This document shows positions 55,701 through 64,000 of a stretch of 64,000 bases of DNA, in pieces. The DNA comes from Caldithrix sp. (GTDB lineage Bacteria > Zhuqueibacterota > Zhuqueibacteria > Thermofontimicrobiales > Sulfurfontimicrobiaceae), in NCBI GenBank assembly GCA_020722815.1, contig DYKB01000016.1:40523-104522 (forward strand), read 5' to 3'. The notes under the pieces are model-generated. The model did no database searches, was not told where the DNA came from, and saw only the letters and a list, made by a program, of their open reading frames with translations. Made by a program: the position numbers and the translations under genes. Each line of letters opens with the position of its first letter. The first letter of the stretch is position 1.

Positions 55701-58700
55701 GTACTTTATCCGCCGGACAGTCTCAAATTGTCACGGTTGATATCAATCGGACAAACAAATCGACTGGTGATTACTCGGGCAATATTGAAATAAATTCAAA
55801 TGGCGGAAATCAGAATGTAACTGTAACAATGTCCGTTGCGCCGCCGGCCCCTTATTCAGCACGAATCAATGCTGGAAATGGTAAATTTACCGATAAAAAT
55901 GGAAATATCTGGGTAGCCGATCAAGCCTACCAACCCGGTGGATTTGGCTATGTGGGGGGAAGATCCTACTCGACTTCTGACTATATTTCTGGCACCAGTT
56001 ATCAAGGCCTTTATAAAACGGAACGTTATAGCATGTCAGCCTATAGTTTTGATGTTCCGAATGGTCAATATCAGGTTATTCTCCATTTTGCTGAGCTTTA
56101 TTATACAGCCAAAGATAAACGGGTTTTTCATGTGGCAATTGAAAATCAGACAGTTTTATCAAATCTGGATATTTTTAAACTGGTGGGACATGATGTTGCG
56201 CTGTCACGTACTTTTTCAAATATCATGGTTACTGATGGAACGCTTGATGTCACATTCACGCCGATAAAAGATTCGCCGAAGATTTCAGGGATTGAAGTCG
56301 TCCAAACCTCGGCGGAACCAATCCTGGCGGTTGATCCGACAACACTCAATTTTGGATCAACTCAAACCCAACTCAATTTATTAATTTCAAATCCAGGAGT
56401 TGGGACTTTAACCTGGACGGCGGCTGAAAATCCCGATCAAAGCTGGATTCAATCTATTTCACCAGCCAGTGGTAGTATCAATCAGGGTGAAAATCAAAGT
56501 GTTATTGTTACAATTGACCGCACCGGCCTGAATACTGGTACCTATTCCGGCATTGTTGAAATTAATTCGAATGGCGGCACCAAATCTATTCCGGTCGAAA
56601 TGAGTATTGCCGGTCCACCGCAATTGACTGTTTCCAGTACGTTGCTTGATTTGGGGCGTTCAGCCAATGAAGCGACTTTCACCATTCAAAATAGTGGCGG
56701 TGGAGAAATAGCCTGGACACTTCAGGAAAATCCAGATGTCAATTGGATTACCTCATTGACTCCTGTTTCTGGAACGCTGACTGCCGATCAAGCGATATCA
56801 ATCAAAGTACAGATTTCCCGTAGTGGCGTCGCTGCAGGTGACTACACAGACACTTTGAGTATCGATTGGAACGGTACGGTGCAAAAGATTGCTGTCAAGA
56901 TGAACGTGCCGGATCTTTCAAAAGTAGCGTTTCGAATAAATGCCGGAGGCCCGGCCTACACCGATGCGCAGGGCAATATCTGGTCGGCTGATCAGGCGTA
57001 TACGACCGGGGGATTTGGGTATAATGGTGGCAGCACCTATAAAACCACCGATCCCATAAAAAATACAACTTCGCCGACACTTTATCAAACAGAACATTAT
57101 GGAATGACTTCATATCGATTTGACGTGCCAAATGGCACTTATCAGGTGATCCTGCATTTAGCAGAAATTTATGCCAAGGCGACTTACAAGCGGGTTTTCG
57201 ATATTTCGGTTGAAAGTCAACTCGTTTTAGATGATTTGGATATCTATAAAGTCGTTGGGCATGATGTTGCACTCGTCTATACGTATGACAACATTCAGGT
57301 ATCCGATGAAAATCTGGAAGTGTCATTTAAAAGCTCGAGGGAGCAGCCCAAAATTTCGGCGATTGAAGTTATCCCGCAGACAACGGGTCCAACATTAGCC
57401 ATTTCACCGGACACCCTTCACTTCGGGACTTCCGGTGAGACGATGACTTTTTCAGTACATAATACGGGAAGCGAAAATTTAACCTGGAGTGCTGCTGAGA
57501 ATCCGGAAATAGCCTGGTTGGTATCTATCAGTCCTGTCAGTGGAAGTGTGCCTGGTGGCGCAAACCAGAGTGTAACAGTAAATGTAGATCGTACTGGATT
57601 GACCGCCGGCACCCATTCGGGGTCGATTCAGGTAACCGCTAACGGGGGAAATAAAGCTATCCCGGTGGACGTGACGATTCCCGGTCCACCGATGCTGTCC
57701 CTGAGTCCAACATTATTGGATTTTGGCGCAACATCGGCAGAACTGAAATTAAATATCACCAATAGTGGCGGCAGTCTGTTGAGCTGGAAAATAAATAAGG
57801 GCACCAATCTGGATTGGATTACTTCTATACTTCCGGATACAGGCGATGTGAATGCGGCCCAAATCCAGACGATTACCATCAAGGTTGATCGAACAAATCT
57901 GGCAGTGGGTGACTATTCCGGGACGTTGACGATTGTTTCCAATGCCGGTAATCAGACCGTGAATGTTAAAATTCAAAAAGCGGCAGCAATCGCGTACAGC
58001 CAGCGAATTAATGCCGGAGGGGATATTTTTACGGATGTCGATGGCAATATCTGGGCAGCAGATCAGGCTTATCAGACCGGTGGATTTGGTTATGTGGGCG
58101 GGAAAACCTATACCACGGGAGATCTCATTTCCGGAACTTCGAAACAGCCACTTTTTAAAACAGAACGCTATGGAATGACCGCGTATCAATTTGATGTTCC
58201 GAATGGTAAATATAAAATCGTTTTACATTTTGCCGAACTTTATTTTACCCAAACGCTGAAACGTATTTTTAGTGTTGCCATCGAAGGGCAGATAGTACTC
58301 AATAAACTCGATATTTTTCAAAAAGCCGGTCACGATGTGGCGCTCTCTTTTACTTATTCTGACATTCAGGTCACTGATGGGATTTTAAATATTTCTTTTA
58401 CACCCTCAGCCGATTCACCAAAAATTTCAGCGATTGAAGTGATCGCAATTTTGGATAATCCGGTATTGAATGTTAGCCCGACAATTCTGGATTTTGGCTC
58501 AACTTTACCAAAATTGTCCTGTTCAGTGATGAATGATGGCGTTTTGCCATTAACCTGGCAAATGGCAGAAAGTCCGGATAAGTCATGGATAACTTCAATC
58601 ACACCTTCCTCCGGTACCATTTCCGGTATCGGAAGTCAAAATGTCGAGATCGTGATTGATCGGACAGGATTGGCGCAAGGAACCTATTCTGGCAAGATCC

Positions 58701-59881
58701 AGGCGACTTCTAATGGTGGAACGAAGGAAATAACGGTGAATATGAACATTCCAGGTGCGCCCGAACTTTCTGTAACACCGACCTCGCTGGATTTTGGAGC
58801 GTCAGGTACCGAGATGAATTTTACGGTCAAAAACGCTGGCGGCAAATTATTAAGCTGGAAAGCTGTTGAAAATCCGGATAAGTCCTGGATTACTTCCATT
58901 ACTCCGGCCAGTGGAAGCTTAACCAGTGAGCAAGCTGAAAATGTGGTGATGAAAATTAGTCGCGCTGGCTTGGCTGAAGGTAGCTATTCTGGCACTATTT
59001 CTGTATCGTCAGATGAATCTCTGGTGAATTTAACCGTACAAATGACCGTTGCCTTAACTCCAATCTATGCCCAAAGAGTTAATTGTGGTTCGAGCAAAAG
59101 TTTTACGGACGCTGAGGGCAAAATCTGGGAAGTTGACAAAACTTTTTCAACTGGAAGTTGGGGTGCCGTCGGTGGAAGCCTGTATTCCCGTACTGATCCA
59201 ATAGCAAACACGAATGATGATCCAGTGTATCAAACTGAACGTTGGGGAATGAGCAGCTATAAATTTACGGTTGAAAATGGCAGTTATGAAGTCTCATTTT
59301 TATTTGCCGAGTTATATTTTACCCAGCCGAACAAGCGTATTTTTAGTATCAAGCTTGAAGGAAATACGGTTTTGTCCAATTATGATATATTTGCCGATGT
59401 TGGACACGATGTAGCAACTGTTAAAACATTTAAAGTTGATGTCAGTGATGGACAATTGAATATCGATTTTATAAAATCAGTTGATGATCCCAAAATATCC
59501 GGAATCCAGGTGCTCGGCTATGGAGCCGCGCTGGCAAAGGAAAATGCAGACGAGGAAAAGGTGGTTGAAGAAATTATCCCGACAAAATTTTATCTGTATC
59601 CCAATTATCCGAATCCATTTAATTCTTCAACCTTGATTCGCTATGCCTTACCTTATCCAGCCCAGGTTAACCTGACGATTTTTAATGTGCTGGGTCAACA
59701 GGTACGTGTTTTAGAAGAAGGTGAAAAAAATCCGGGGCATCATACGCTGGTCTGGAAGGCGAAAGATCACCATAATCAACTGGTCAGTTCTGGTATTTAT
59801 TTTGCAGAAATAGAAGTGATTCCAACTTTTGGAAATGAGCCCAGACATAAAACGGTTATGAAAATGTTATATGGGAAATAA
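52715..59881 (+). CDS. Giant secreted protein: FG-GAP propeller, five BACON-BACON-malectin modules, sorting domain
   Basis: The 2388-residue protein starts with a signal peptide (LTLILTVFMLVNPVRSQ). Seven FG-GAP repeats (GDVNGDGYDDFMI to GDVNKDKVPDFVI) at about 25-480 form an integrin-type propeller with Ca-binding Asp/Asn loops. Then come five modules, each of two BACON/choice-of-anchor-like domains (LDFGS, SLTPVSGTL and SNGGNK words) and one malectin-like domain (RINAGG, ADQAYQTGGFGYVGG, FDVPNGTYQVILHFAE, VGHDVAL). Malectin domains start at codons 693, 1050, 1407, 1764 and 2121, exactly 357 apart. A Por/type IX sorting domain (YPNYPNPFNSSTLI) ends the chain. The malectin parts suggest glycan binding outside the cell, so it is probably an adhesin or scaffold. 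No enzyme domain was found. Confidence 0.92.
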   Translation: MLVGKIYLTLILTVFMLVNPVRSQQNGTLVATFLGTQAYERVGYWVNKAGDVNGDGYDDFMIANYHTKINGYDAGAVYLILGRSNSQWGFNVSLEDANARFLGRMNYEALGYHVGGGGDINGDGYEDIIIGAPAGNPSVSSLPGTAYIIFGKSTVDWGMDAVPYYSANASYEGEAAGSQAGKAVAIVGDVNGDGFDDFLMSAPFFDGYVADGGKVYLMLGRSSSWKLKAKATDCQASFISKQSNNQAGYMLAGAGDVNGDGLADMIIGAPKKGNIYLVFGRQNANWGQNFDLYNSNVRITGGTGSYSTGWIVTTAGDVNNDGFDDILITAPSNSQAGAEAGKIFLLYGKASWESSINLTTSTSYFLGEAANDNAGWSANGVGDIDGDGYADFMIGAWHNDHSGLDAGKAYFLNGKSSPFTATALSSVTDFITGETDSAFCGFSVAGVGDVNKDKVPDFVISSPYYSQKYRWGGKISLYLGKKSGPQTSLLAVNSDTIRIPLSATSGALTINNEGFANLEWQAQIDAGMPWLTSIAPTNGTVASFSTQELVVDISRSSLSPGNYQGIVHLTSNGGNKDVVVKMDVAGPAQLSASTSILDFGSVTAELNFELTNTGGELLSWNINTSWQNTWIQSVSPDFGTLNAGETQTITVRVSRFPMAEGSYQQTLSINSNGGSHSLEINMSVPKPEPFEKRINSGGSAFTDNSGNRWVADQKYIAGGFGYVGGQTYTTSDAISGTSAQGLYKSERWGMTAYQFDVPAGIYEVTLHFAELYYTATGKRIFSVQIENQEYLTKLDLFREVGHDAAVAYTFSNITVTDGRLDITFQAFADAAKISGIEVRTLADEPRLTVSPVVLDFASDQTTLNFTIKNEGTSNLVWTAFEAPEVTWITDVQPANGTLAPGQSQIVTTPISRENQAPGNYTNKIQIDSDGGSQSIDIKMTIPGPAVLEVSPLSLDFGLNLTKMTFNVTNSGSAEMSWALNQTWDNSWITSVLPINGTLSAGQSQIVTVDINRTNKSTGDYSGNIEINSNGGNQNVTVTMSVAPPAPYSARINAGNGKFTDKNGNIWVADQAYQPGGFGYVGGRSYSTSDYISGTSYQGLYKTERYSMSAYSFDVPNGQYQVILHFAELYYTAKDKRVFHVAIENQTVLSNLDIFKLVGHDVALSRTFSNIMVTDGTLDVTFTPIKDSPKISGIEVVQTSAEPILAVDPTTLNFGSTQTQLNLLISNPGVGTLTWTAAENPDQSWIQSISPASGSINQGENQSVIVTIDRTGLNTGTYSGIVEINSNGGTKSIPVEMSIAGPPQLTVSSTLLDLGRSANEATFTIQNSGGGEIAWTLQENPDVNWITSLTPVSGTLTADQAISIKVQISRSGVAAGDYTDTLSIDWNGTVQKIAVKMNVPDLSKVAFRINAGGPAYTDAQGNIWSADQAYTTGGFGYNGGSTYKTTDPIKNTTSPTLYQTEHYGMTSYRFDVPNGTYQVILHLAEIYAKATYKRVFDISVESQLVLDDLDIYKVVGHDVALVYTYDNIQVSDENLEVSFKSSREQPKISAIEVIPQTTGPTLAISPDTLHFGTSGETMTFSVHNTGSENLTWSAAENPEIAWLVSISPVSGSVPGGANQSVTVNVDRTGLTAGTHSGSIQVTANGGNKAIPVDVTIPGPPMLSLSPTLLDFGATSAELKLNITNSGGSLLSWKINKGTNLDWITSILPDTGDVNAAQIQTITIKVDRTNLAVGDYSGTLTIVSNAGNQTVNVKIQKAAAIAYSQRINAGGDIFTDVDGNIWAADQAYQTGGFGYVGGKTYTTGDLISGTSKQPLFKTERYGMTAYQFDVPNGKYKIVLHFAELYFTQTLKRIFSVAIEGQIVLNKLDIFQKAGHDVALSFTYSDIQVTDGILNISFTPSADSPKISAIEVIAILDNPVLNVSPTILDFGSTLPKLSCSVMNDGVLPLTWQMAESPDKSWITSITPSSGTISGIGSQNVEIVIDRTGLAQGTYSGKIQATSNGGTKEITVNMNIPGAPELSVTPTSLDFGASGTEMNFTVKNAGGKLLSWKAVENPDKSWITSITPASGSLTSEQAENVVMKISRAGLAEGSYSGTISVSSDESLVNLTVQMTVALTPIYAQRVNCGSSKSFTDAEGKIWEVDKTFSTGSWGAVGGSLYSRTDPIANTNDDPVYQTERWGMSSYKFTVENGSYEVSFLFAELYFTQPNKRIFSIKLEGNTVLSNYDIFADVGHDVATVKTFKVDVSDGQLNIDFIKSVDDPKISGIQVLGYGAALAKENADEEKVVEEIIPTKFYLYPNYPNPFNSSTLIRYALPYPAQVNLTIFNVLGQQVRVLEEGEKNPGHHTLVWKAKDHHNQLVSSGIYFAEIEVIPTFGNEPRHKTVMKMLYGK

Positions 59882-59941
59882 AATTATTAACTTTATCAGG
59901 AATGAAATTTCCTGAAAATTTTGTATCATAATTTTTTTAAA

Positions 59942-59984
59942 TCCCCTATAAATCGATTAGAAACATATTTATAGGGGAAATTTT
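59942..59984 (+). terminator. Rho-independent terminator
   Basis: A perfect 12-base stem, TCCCCTATAAAT (59942-59953) and ATTTATAGGGGA (59967-59978), is followed by AATTTT. A weaker CAGGAA/TTCCTG hairpin lies 40 bases earlier. Together they probably end the transcript of the giant gene and isolate it from the next one. Confidence 0.65.
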
Positions 59985-60032
59985 ATTCCAGACGGCGCTT
60001 GAATCCGGCAAAATTTAAAGGGTGATGACACG

Positions 60033-62747
60033 ATGAGAAATGAATGGAATCTGAATCAGAAACTCCAATTTTTAGTTATTATTTTTATGACATTGACCAG
60101 ACTGGGTTGGGCTCAGAATGCAGGCGAGGTTCCCAATCCGATTGCACCACATCAATCCCGCTTTGAATTGGCGGCGTCAGATTTGGTGCCAACGACAATT
60201 TTTAAAGGCGTCAATAATGGCGAACGAATTGGTTACGCTGTTTCCACGGCTGGTGATATTAATGCAGACGGCTATGGTGATTTTATGGTAGCGGCCTATC
60301 ATCATCATTCTCATGGCTGGAATTGCGGGGGGGTCTATCTCTTTTTGGGTGCAGATGGAAATCGCTGGGAAGGTGAGGTGAATATTACCAATGCCGACGC
60401 CATCTTTAAAGGGAAGCGTGAATATGAAATGGTTGGCTGGACTGTTGCCGGCGGGGGTGATTTTAATGGGGATGGTTATGATGATCTGCTGATTGGCGCC
60501 CCTGGCAATTGGGAAACCGCACGGCCGAATTATGGATTAGTTTATATCATGTTGGGCAAAAAAAATATTGACTGGAGCGATGATTATCTCCTGGTTGATA
60601 ATGCTGATTTATCATATATTGGTGAAGCGAATGATGATCAATTAGGCTATCAGGTGGAGTTTTTGGGGGATTTGAATAATGATGGGTGCGATGATATTCT
60701 GATTTCGGCGGCATTCCGCAATGAAGGCGGAATTCAGTGGTCCGGAAAAGTATATCTTGTCTTCGGGAAAAAAAGTGGTTTTCGTCGCGAAATACCAATC
60801 GTGGCGGAAACAGTTGCCAGTTTTGTTTTTCCGGCCGCCAAAGCGACACTCGGATTCGGTCTGGATGGCCTGGGCGATGTTAATGGCGATGGTCTGTTGG
60901 ATTTTGGAATCACCGCTGAAGGGGTGGGAAAAACATTTTTGATACTTGGACATCAGAAAATCGACTGGGGACTGAATTATAATGTAAAAAATGCTGATGT
61001 AACATTCATTGCTGAACAAAGCTATCAGAAGCCTGGCTGGATTGTCCGGGGTATCGGGGATGTTAATGGGGATGGATTGGCAGATTTTGTCATTACCGGG
61101 CTGAATATTGACGAATCATCAGGAAGAGTTTATCTGATTCTGGGTCGAAAAAATTGGCCAACGGGTGATTTTTCATTGACAGATGCCGATGCATCTTATA
61201 TTGGTGTTGGAAAACGACCAGAGTGTGGTGTATCAGTCGATGGCCTTGGTGATTACAATGGCGATGGCATGGATGATTTTGCGTTTGGGGCGCGATATTA
61301 TAAAAATGTTACGTTTGTACATGCAGGAAAAGAGTTTTTGATCACCGGCCGGACTTCGGAATGGCCGAAAAATAAAAAAATCAGTGAATTAAATGAAAAC
61401 ACTTTTTCTGTGGACGATTCAATTTGCTGTGTCGGGTGGGGGACGGCCGGAATCGGTGATTTTAATGGTGATACACGACCGGATTTTATCGTCTCCGCCC
61501 CGTTTACCAGTTTTAATGATTTTCACTGGGCGGGGAAAATTTATCTGTTCACCGGAAATTATACGAAATTTAGTATCGCTGGAAAAGTACTTTATAATTC
61601 AACATCGTATCCCATTCCAAATGTCAGGATTCAGGTTAAAAATAGCAAACAGCAATTTTTTAATCTCGTTCATCAGGATAGCTATTTATTCGAAGGGCCA
61701 CCCGGATTGTCTTATCTGGTCACCCCTTTAAAAGAAATGAATACAGATATTGGAAGAGAGGCAATTACCGCGCTGGATGCCGCGTTGGTGGCACGTCAAA
61801 TTTTAGGATTGGAAAAGTTCAATGATCGACAAAAGTGGCAGGGGGATGTGGACATTGATGGAAAATTGACCCTGGAAGATGCCGTGGCACTTCTTAAATA
61901 TGTTGTTGGTCTGCCTAACCGAACCGGCGTAAAAATTGGCGAATGGCAGTTCAGTCCAACCTCCCGGGAATATGCTGCTTATAGTCCGAGTTCGACTCAT
62001 GAACATTTTACGGGATATATTCGTGGGGATGTCGATTTAAGCTGGAAACCAGCAGAAAACCTTGCTCTTTCCAAATCATCAGCGATGAATTACCCGACAG
62101 AATTAGAAGTAAATTCCAAATCCGGGATTGATATACCATTCACTTCGACCATTGAAGAGCCAATTTATGCCTTTGAAGTTGAATTTGAATATGATCCTTC
62201 AGCGTTCAGCTTCGAGGAGATTAATTTAAGTTTTCCTCACGCCAGTTGGACAAAATTGATTAATAAAGAAACAGGCAGGATCAGGGCGGCATTTTATGCT
62301 GTTGAACCGGTAAATCGAATAAATAATACGCTTTTTCATATAAAATTAGCCACTTTAAAGGCATTTGGCCAGAAAAATCAAATTTCGATCAATTATTTGC
62401 GAATCAATAACACCTTACTGGAAAAAGAAAATATTTCGATCACCGGAACAGGCAAAAGCTTCGTCCCTTCAAATTTTGATTTGAAACAAAATTATCCCAA
62501 TCCAATTCAGGGACAAACCGTTTTTTCCTTTGATTTGCCACAGGATGAATTGGTGACGTTGAAAATCTTTAATATCCTGGGTCAGGAGATCGTTAAAATA
62601 ACTGCCCAACATTTTATGGCCGGACAGCATGAAATAATATGGAAAATGCAGGATGAATCCGGTGAAAGATTGCCCGCCGGTGTTTATTATTATCAAGTGA
62701 CGGCCGGGGAATTTAAGCAGATTAAAAAGATGGTTGTCTTGCCATAA
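60033..62747 (+). CDS. Secreted FG-GAP protein with dockerin-like and cohesin-like domains and sorting domain
   Basis: The 904-residue protein has a signal peptide (LVIIFMTLTRLGWAQ) and seven FG-GAP repeats (GDINADGYGDFMV through GDFNGDTRPDFIV) at about 55-510. A small carboxypeptidase-regulatory-like domain (FSIAGKVLYNSTSYPIPNV) follows, then a dockerin-like pair of EF-hand helices (ITALDAALVARQILGL and GDVDIDGKLTLEDAVALL) at about 570-625. Residues about 690-800 resemble a cohesin-type beta domain (VNSKSGIDIPFTSTI, YAFEVEFEYDPSAFSFEEI). The C-terminus is a Por/type IX sorting domain (FDLKQNYPNPIQG). Dockerin and cohesin domains bind each other in cellulosomes; here both in one chain suggest self-assembly or cross-linking, which is inference. 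It is separate from its larger neighbour but shares the propeller. Confidence 0.88.
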   Translation: MRNEWNLNQKLQFLVIIFMTLTRLGWAQNAGEVPNPIAPHQSRFELAASDLVPTTIFKGVNNGERIGYAVSTAGDINADGYGDFMVAAYHHHSHGWNCGGVYLFLGADGNRWEGEVNITNADAIFKGKREYEMVGWTVAGGGDFNGDGYDDLLIGAPGNWETARPNYGLVYIMLGKKNIDWSDDYLLVDNADLSYIGEANDDQLGYQVEFLGDLNNDGCDDILISAAFRNEGGIQWSGKVYLVFGKKSGFRREIPIVAETVASFVFPAAKATLGFGLDGLGDVNGDGLLDFGITAEGVGKTFLILGHQKIDWGLNYNVKNADVTFIAEQSYQKPGWIVRGIGDVNGDGLADFVITGLNIDESSGRVYLILGRKNWPTGDFSLTDADASYIGVGKRPECGVSVDGLGDYNGDGMDDFAFGARYYKNVTFVHAGKEFLITGRTSEWPKNKKISELNENTFSVDDSICCVGWGTAGIGDFNGDTRPDFIVSAPFTSFNDFHWAGKIYLFTGNYTKFSIAGKVLYNSTSYPIPNVRIQVKNSKQQFFNLVHQDSYLFEGPPGLSYLVTPLKEMNTDIGREAITALDAALVARQILGLEKFNDRQKWQGDVDIDGKLTLEDAVALLKYVVGLPNRTGVKIGEWQFSPTSREYAAYSPSSTHEHFTGYIRGDVDLSWKPAENLALSKSSAMNYPTELEVNSKSGIDIPFTSTIEEPIYAFEVEFEYDPSAFSFEEINLSFPHASWTKLINKETGRIRAAFYAVEPVNRINNTLFHIKLATLKAFGQKNQISINYLRINNTLLEKENISITGTGKSFVPSNFDLKQNYPNPIQGQTVFSFDLPQDELVTLKIFNILGQEIVKITAQHFMAGQHEIIWKMQDESGERLPAGVYYYQVTAGEFKQIKKMVVLP

Positions 62748-62755
62748 GCTGTCGT

Positions 62756-63573
62756 TTATTTTTCTGGCAGCTTTGCCACTGAAATTTTATAACCTTCACT
62801 CAACCAGGTAATATAAGTCGTGCGCGCCACCATCAGTTCATCATCCAGTGGAATGGCATGTCCCGCCAGATTCTTTTCCAGACACAGATTTATCTGCTGT
62901 TCCAGAATAATAATTTTGTTAACGTGATAATTATATTGGGGATATCTGGCAGCGACTCCTTTTAAATCTGGAATTACTTTGTTATCGACTAAATTTTTTT
63001 TCCGCCCGCCCTCAATATGACAGGTTTCGCAACTCTCTCCATTTAAGCTTAATTCCTGGCTTTGAAAAGCAGCCAACCCTTTTGTAATCCAGTCCTTTTT
63101 ATACGTATCGGGAGGCGCGAGGCGGATCTGTTTGCCGTTGCTCAGTGAAGTCATATAAAGTATCAGGGCATTGGCGTCGTCACTTCCCAGAACCCAGGGC
63201 GTTCCATTATTTTCGTTTACCACTGCAAAATTATTGGCCATGGAAAAAGTGGGGCATAGCTGCGAAAAGGATGTTTATATCGGGGATATTTATCAGGATT
63301 CGTCAGGAATCCTCCTTCATGACAGGAATGACAGGAAAATTCATTTTTACCAATTTTCTGATCAAACCAGATTGCTTTTCCCCGCATCAGGGCTTTTTGC
63401 TCGGCTGCCCGCGCTATTTCAATTTGACCGGGTGTTATATTTTGCAACGTAATAGATGTATTGTTTTTACCACACGATAAAATTCCCAACAGTATCAGCA
63501 AAATTGACTTTCTCAATATTTTAGTAATTTGCGTATTCAAAGATTTAGAAAAAAATCTCATGGTTATCTTCAT
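62756..63573 (-). pseudogene. Di-heme c-type cytochrome (SoxA/TsdA-like), frameshifted
   Basis: Two overlapping minus-strand frames together encode one protein of about 272 residues. The first part (63573 down to about 63244) has a lipoprotein-like signal (ILLILLGILSC) and a heme site CHSCH. The second (to 62756) has a heme site CETCH and a C-terminal region ending ITWLSEGYKI, similar to SoxA/TsdA-type di-heme cytochromes. The frames join at a run of five A (63244-63248; T on the coding strand). One extra T would give a continuous PLFSMANNFAV. So it is either a real frameshift, a phase-variable tract, or a sequencing error. It would act in the periplasm in sulfur or general electron transfer. 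Convergent with the FG-GAP gene, 8 bases away. Confidence 0.75.
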
Positions 63574-64000
63574 AAAAATCGTACATGCCTGAAAATTTAA
63601 TGAATAAATGCCTTGTTCGTGTTTTATAGATGAGTTCAGTCTAAAAACCGCGAATTACACTGATTTTACGAATTAAAAGTGGCCTAAATTCAATAAAAAC
63701 AATTAGTTTAATGAGTGGTTAAAGGTGACCGATCACCGGGTAAAAGCAAACAATTTTCATTTTTTGTGTCCAGGGCAGCGGTGAATAAAGTCTGCTGGAA
63801 TATTCTCAAGCCGACTGCGCCTCATCAAAAGATCAGCTTTGCTGAAAAGGGTGAACACTTTATTGAATGTTGTCATCCGACATTGTCGCTGAAAAAGATT
63901 GCGAAAGATAACGTTTGCTGGATTTGACCCATCCGGTTGGTTGAGGTAACACCTTATTCACCTTAGTAATCCGCCAAACCCGGGACACCACCAACCTTAT
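63574..64000. other. Terminal intergenic stretch
   Basis: No gene is supported in these 427 bases. There is a repeat fragment at 63646-63674 and, at the window edge, short inverted words GGTTGGT (63935-63941) and ACCAACC (63990-63996) around a small AGGTAACACCT palindrome. A rightward 70-codon frame at 63715-63927 lacks a ribosome-binding site and protein-like composition. Confidence 0.4.
63646..63674. repeat. Fragment of AATTCGTAAAATC/CGCGAATTACAC dispersed repeat
   Basis: AAACCGCGAATTACACTGATT... read in reverse complement resembles the fragment at 13568-13592 (AATCCGTGAAATTTGT...). It appears to be a second member of the same degenerate intergenic repeat. Confidence 0.4.

Noticed and set aside
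63715..63927. 70-codon rightward frame at the window end
   Set aside because: No start signal or recognisable protein composition.

Overview
The window looks like a chromosomal piece of a Gram-negative bacterium of the FCB superphylum. The evidence is three secreted proteins with a Por/type IX-like C-terminal sorting domain (NFPNPFN-, NYPNPFN- and NYPNPIQ-type starts), outer-membrane barrel proteins, lipoproteins, DUF4097 proteins behind an ECF sigma/anti-sigma pair, and a bacterial XPB helicase. Calditrichota, KSB1 or Ignavibacteria-like lineages fit best, but this is inference from gene content; there is no rRNA or other phylogenetic marker RNA here. I saw no tRNA, rRNA, CRISPR array, transposase or phage gene.

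Layout. 1-3.4 kb: the end of a shikimate-pathway operon, aroA(partial)-aroE-aroK-aroB-aroQ. 3.4-7.7 kb: a convergent DAK-DegV fusion (fatty-acid kinase-like), a small membrane coiled-coil protein, a helical protein ending in a TrkA-C domain, and a secreted DUF1028-TPR protein. 7.9-12.7 kb: sbcD-sbcC. 12.9-18.7 kb, minus strand: ispG-xpb-XPB partner, then dut. 18.7-19.7 kb: a 1-kb gene-free stretch with a strong hairpin and a consensus promoter. 19.7-27.5 kb: an M1-peptidase-like protein without its zinc ligands, a secreted phospholipase-D-like protein, kbl, an unknown helical protein and a divergent PRPP synthase. 27.7-31.7 kb, minus: ECF sigma, anti-sigma with HEAT repeats, and two DUF4097 proteins. 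32-41 kb: outer-membrane protein, PBP4-type D-Ala-D-Ala carboxypeptidase, DUF255 thioredoxin-fold protein, thioesterase, methyltransferase and a PPC-repeat lipoprotein. 41.2-49.7 kb: one giant protein (about 2840 aa) with TolB-like propeller, TPRs, a degenerate CHAT domain, more TPRs and an intact CHAT protease. 50-52.2 kb: DUF1318 lipoprotein and a porin-like protein. 52.7-62.7 kb: two very large secreted FG-GAP proteins. 62.8-63.6 kb: a frameshifted di-heme cytochrome c.

How the genes work together. The left half is mostly housekeeping (aromatic amino acids, isoprenoids, DNA repair, nucleotide metabolism). The right half is envelope and secretion biology. The strongest candidates for undescribed biology are: the giant TolB-TPR-pseudoCHAT-TPR-CHAT protease and its PPC lipoprotein neighbour; the five-fold array of exactly 357-codon modules (two BACON-like domains plus one malectin-like domain) in the 2388-aa secreted protein; the catalytically stripped M1-like and PRPP-synthase-like proteins; and the XPB/partner pair that share a domain. 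Non-coding DNA holds several repeat families, including a twin-hairpin element, and two similar CRP-like palindromes upstream of neighbouring secreted-protein genes.
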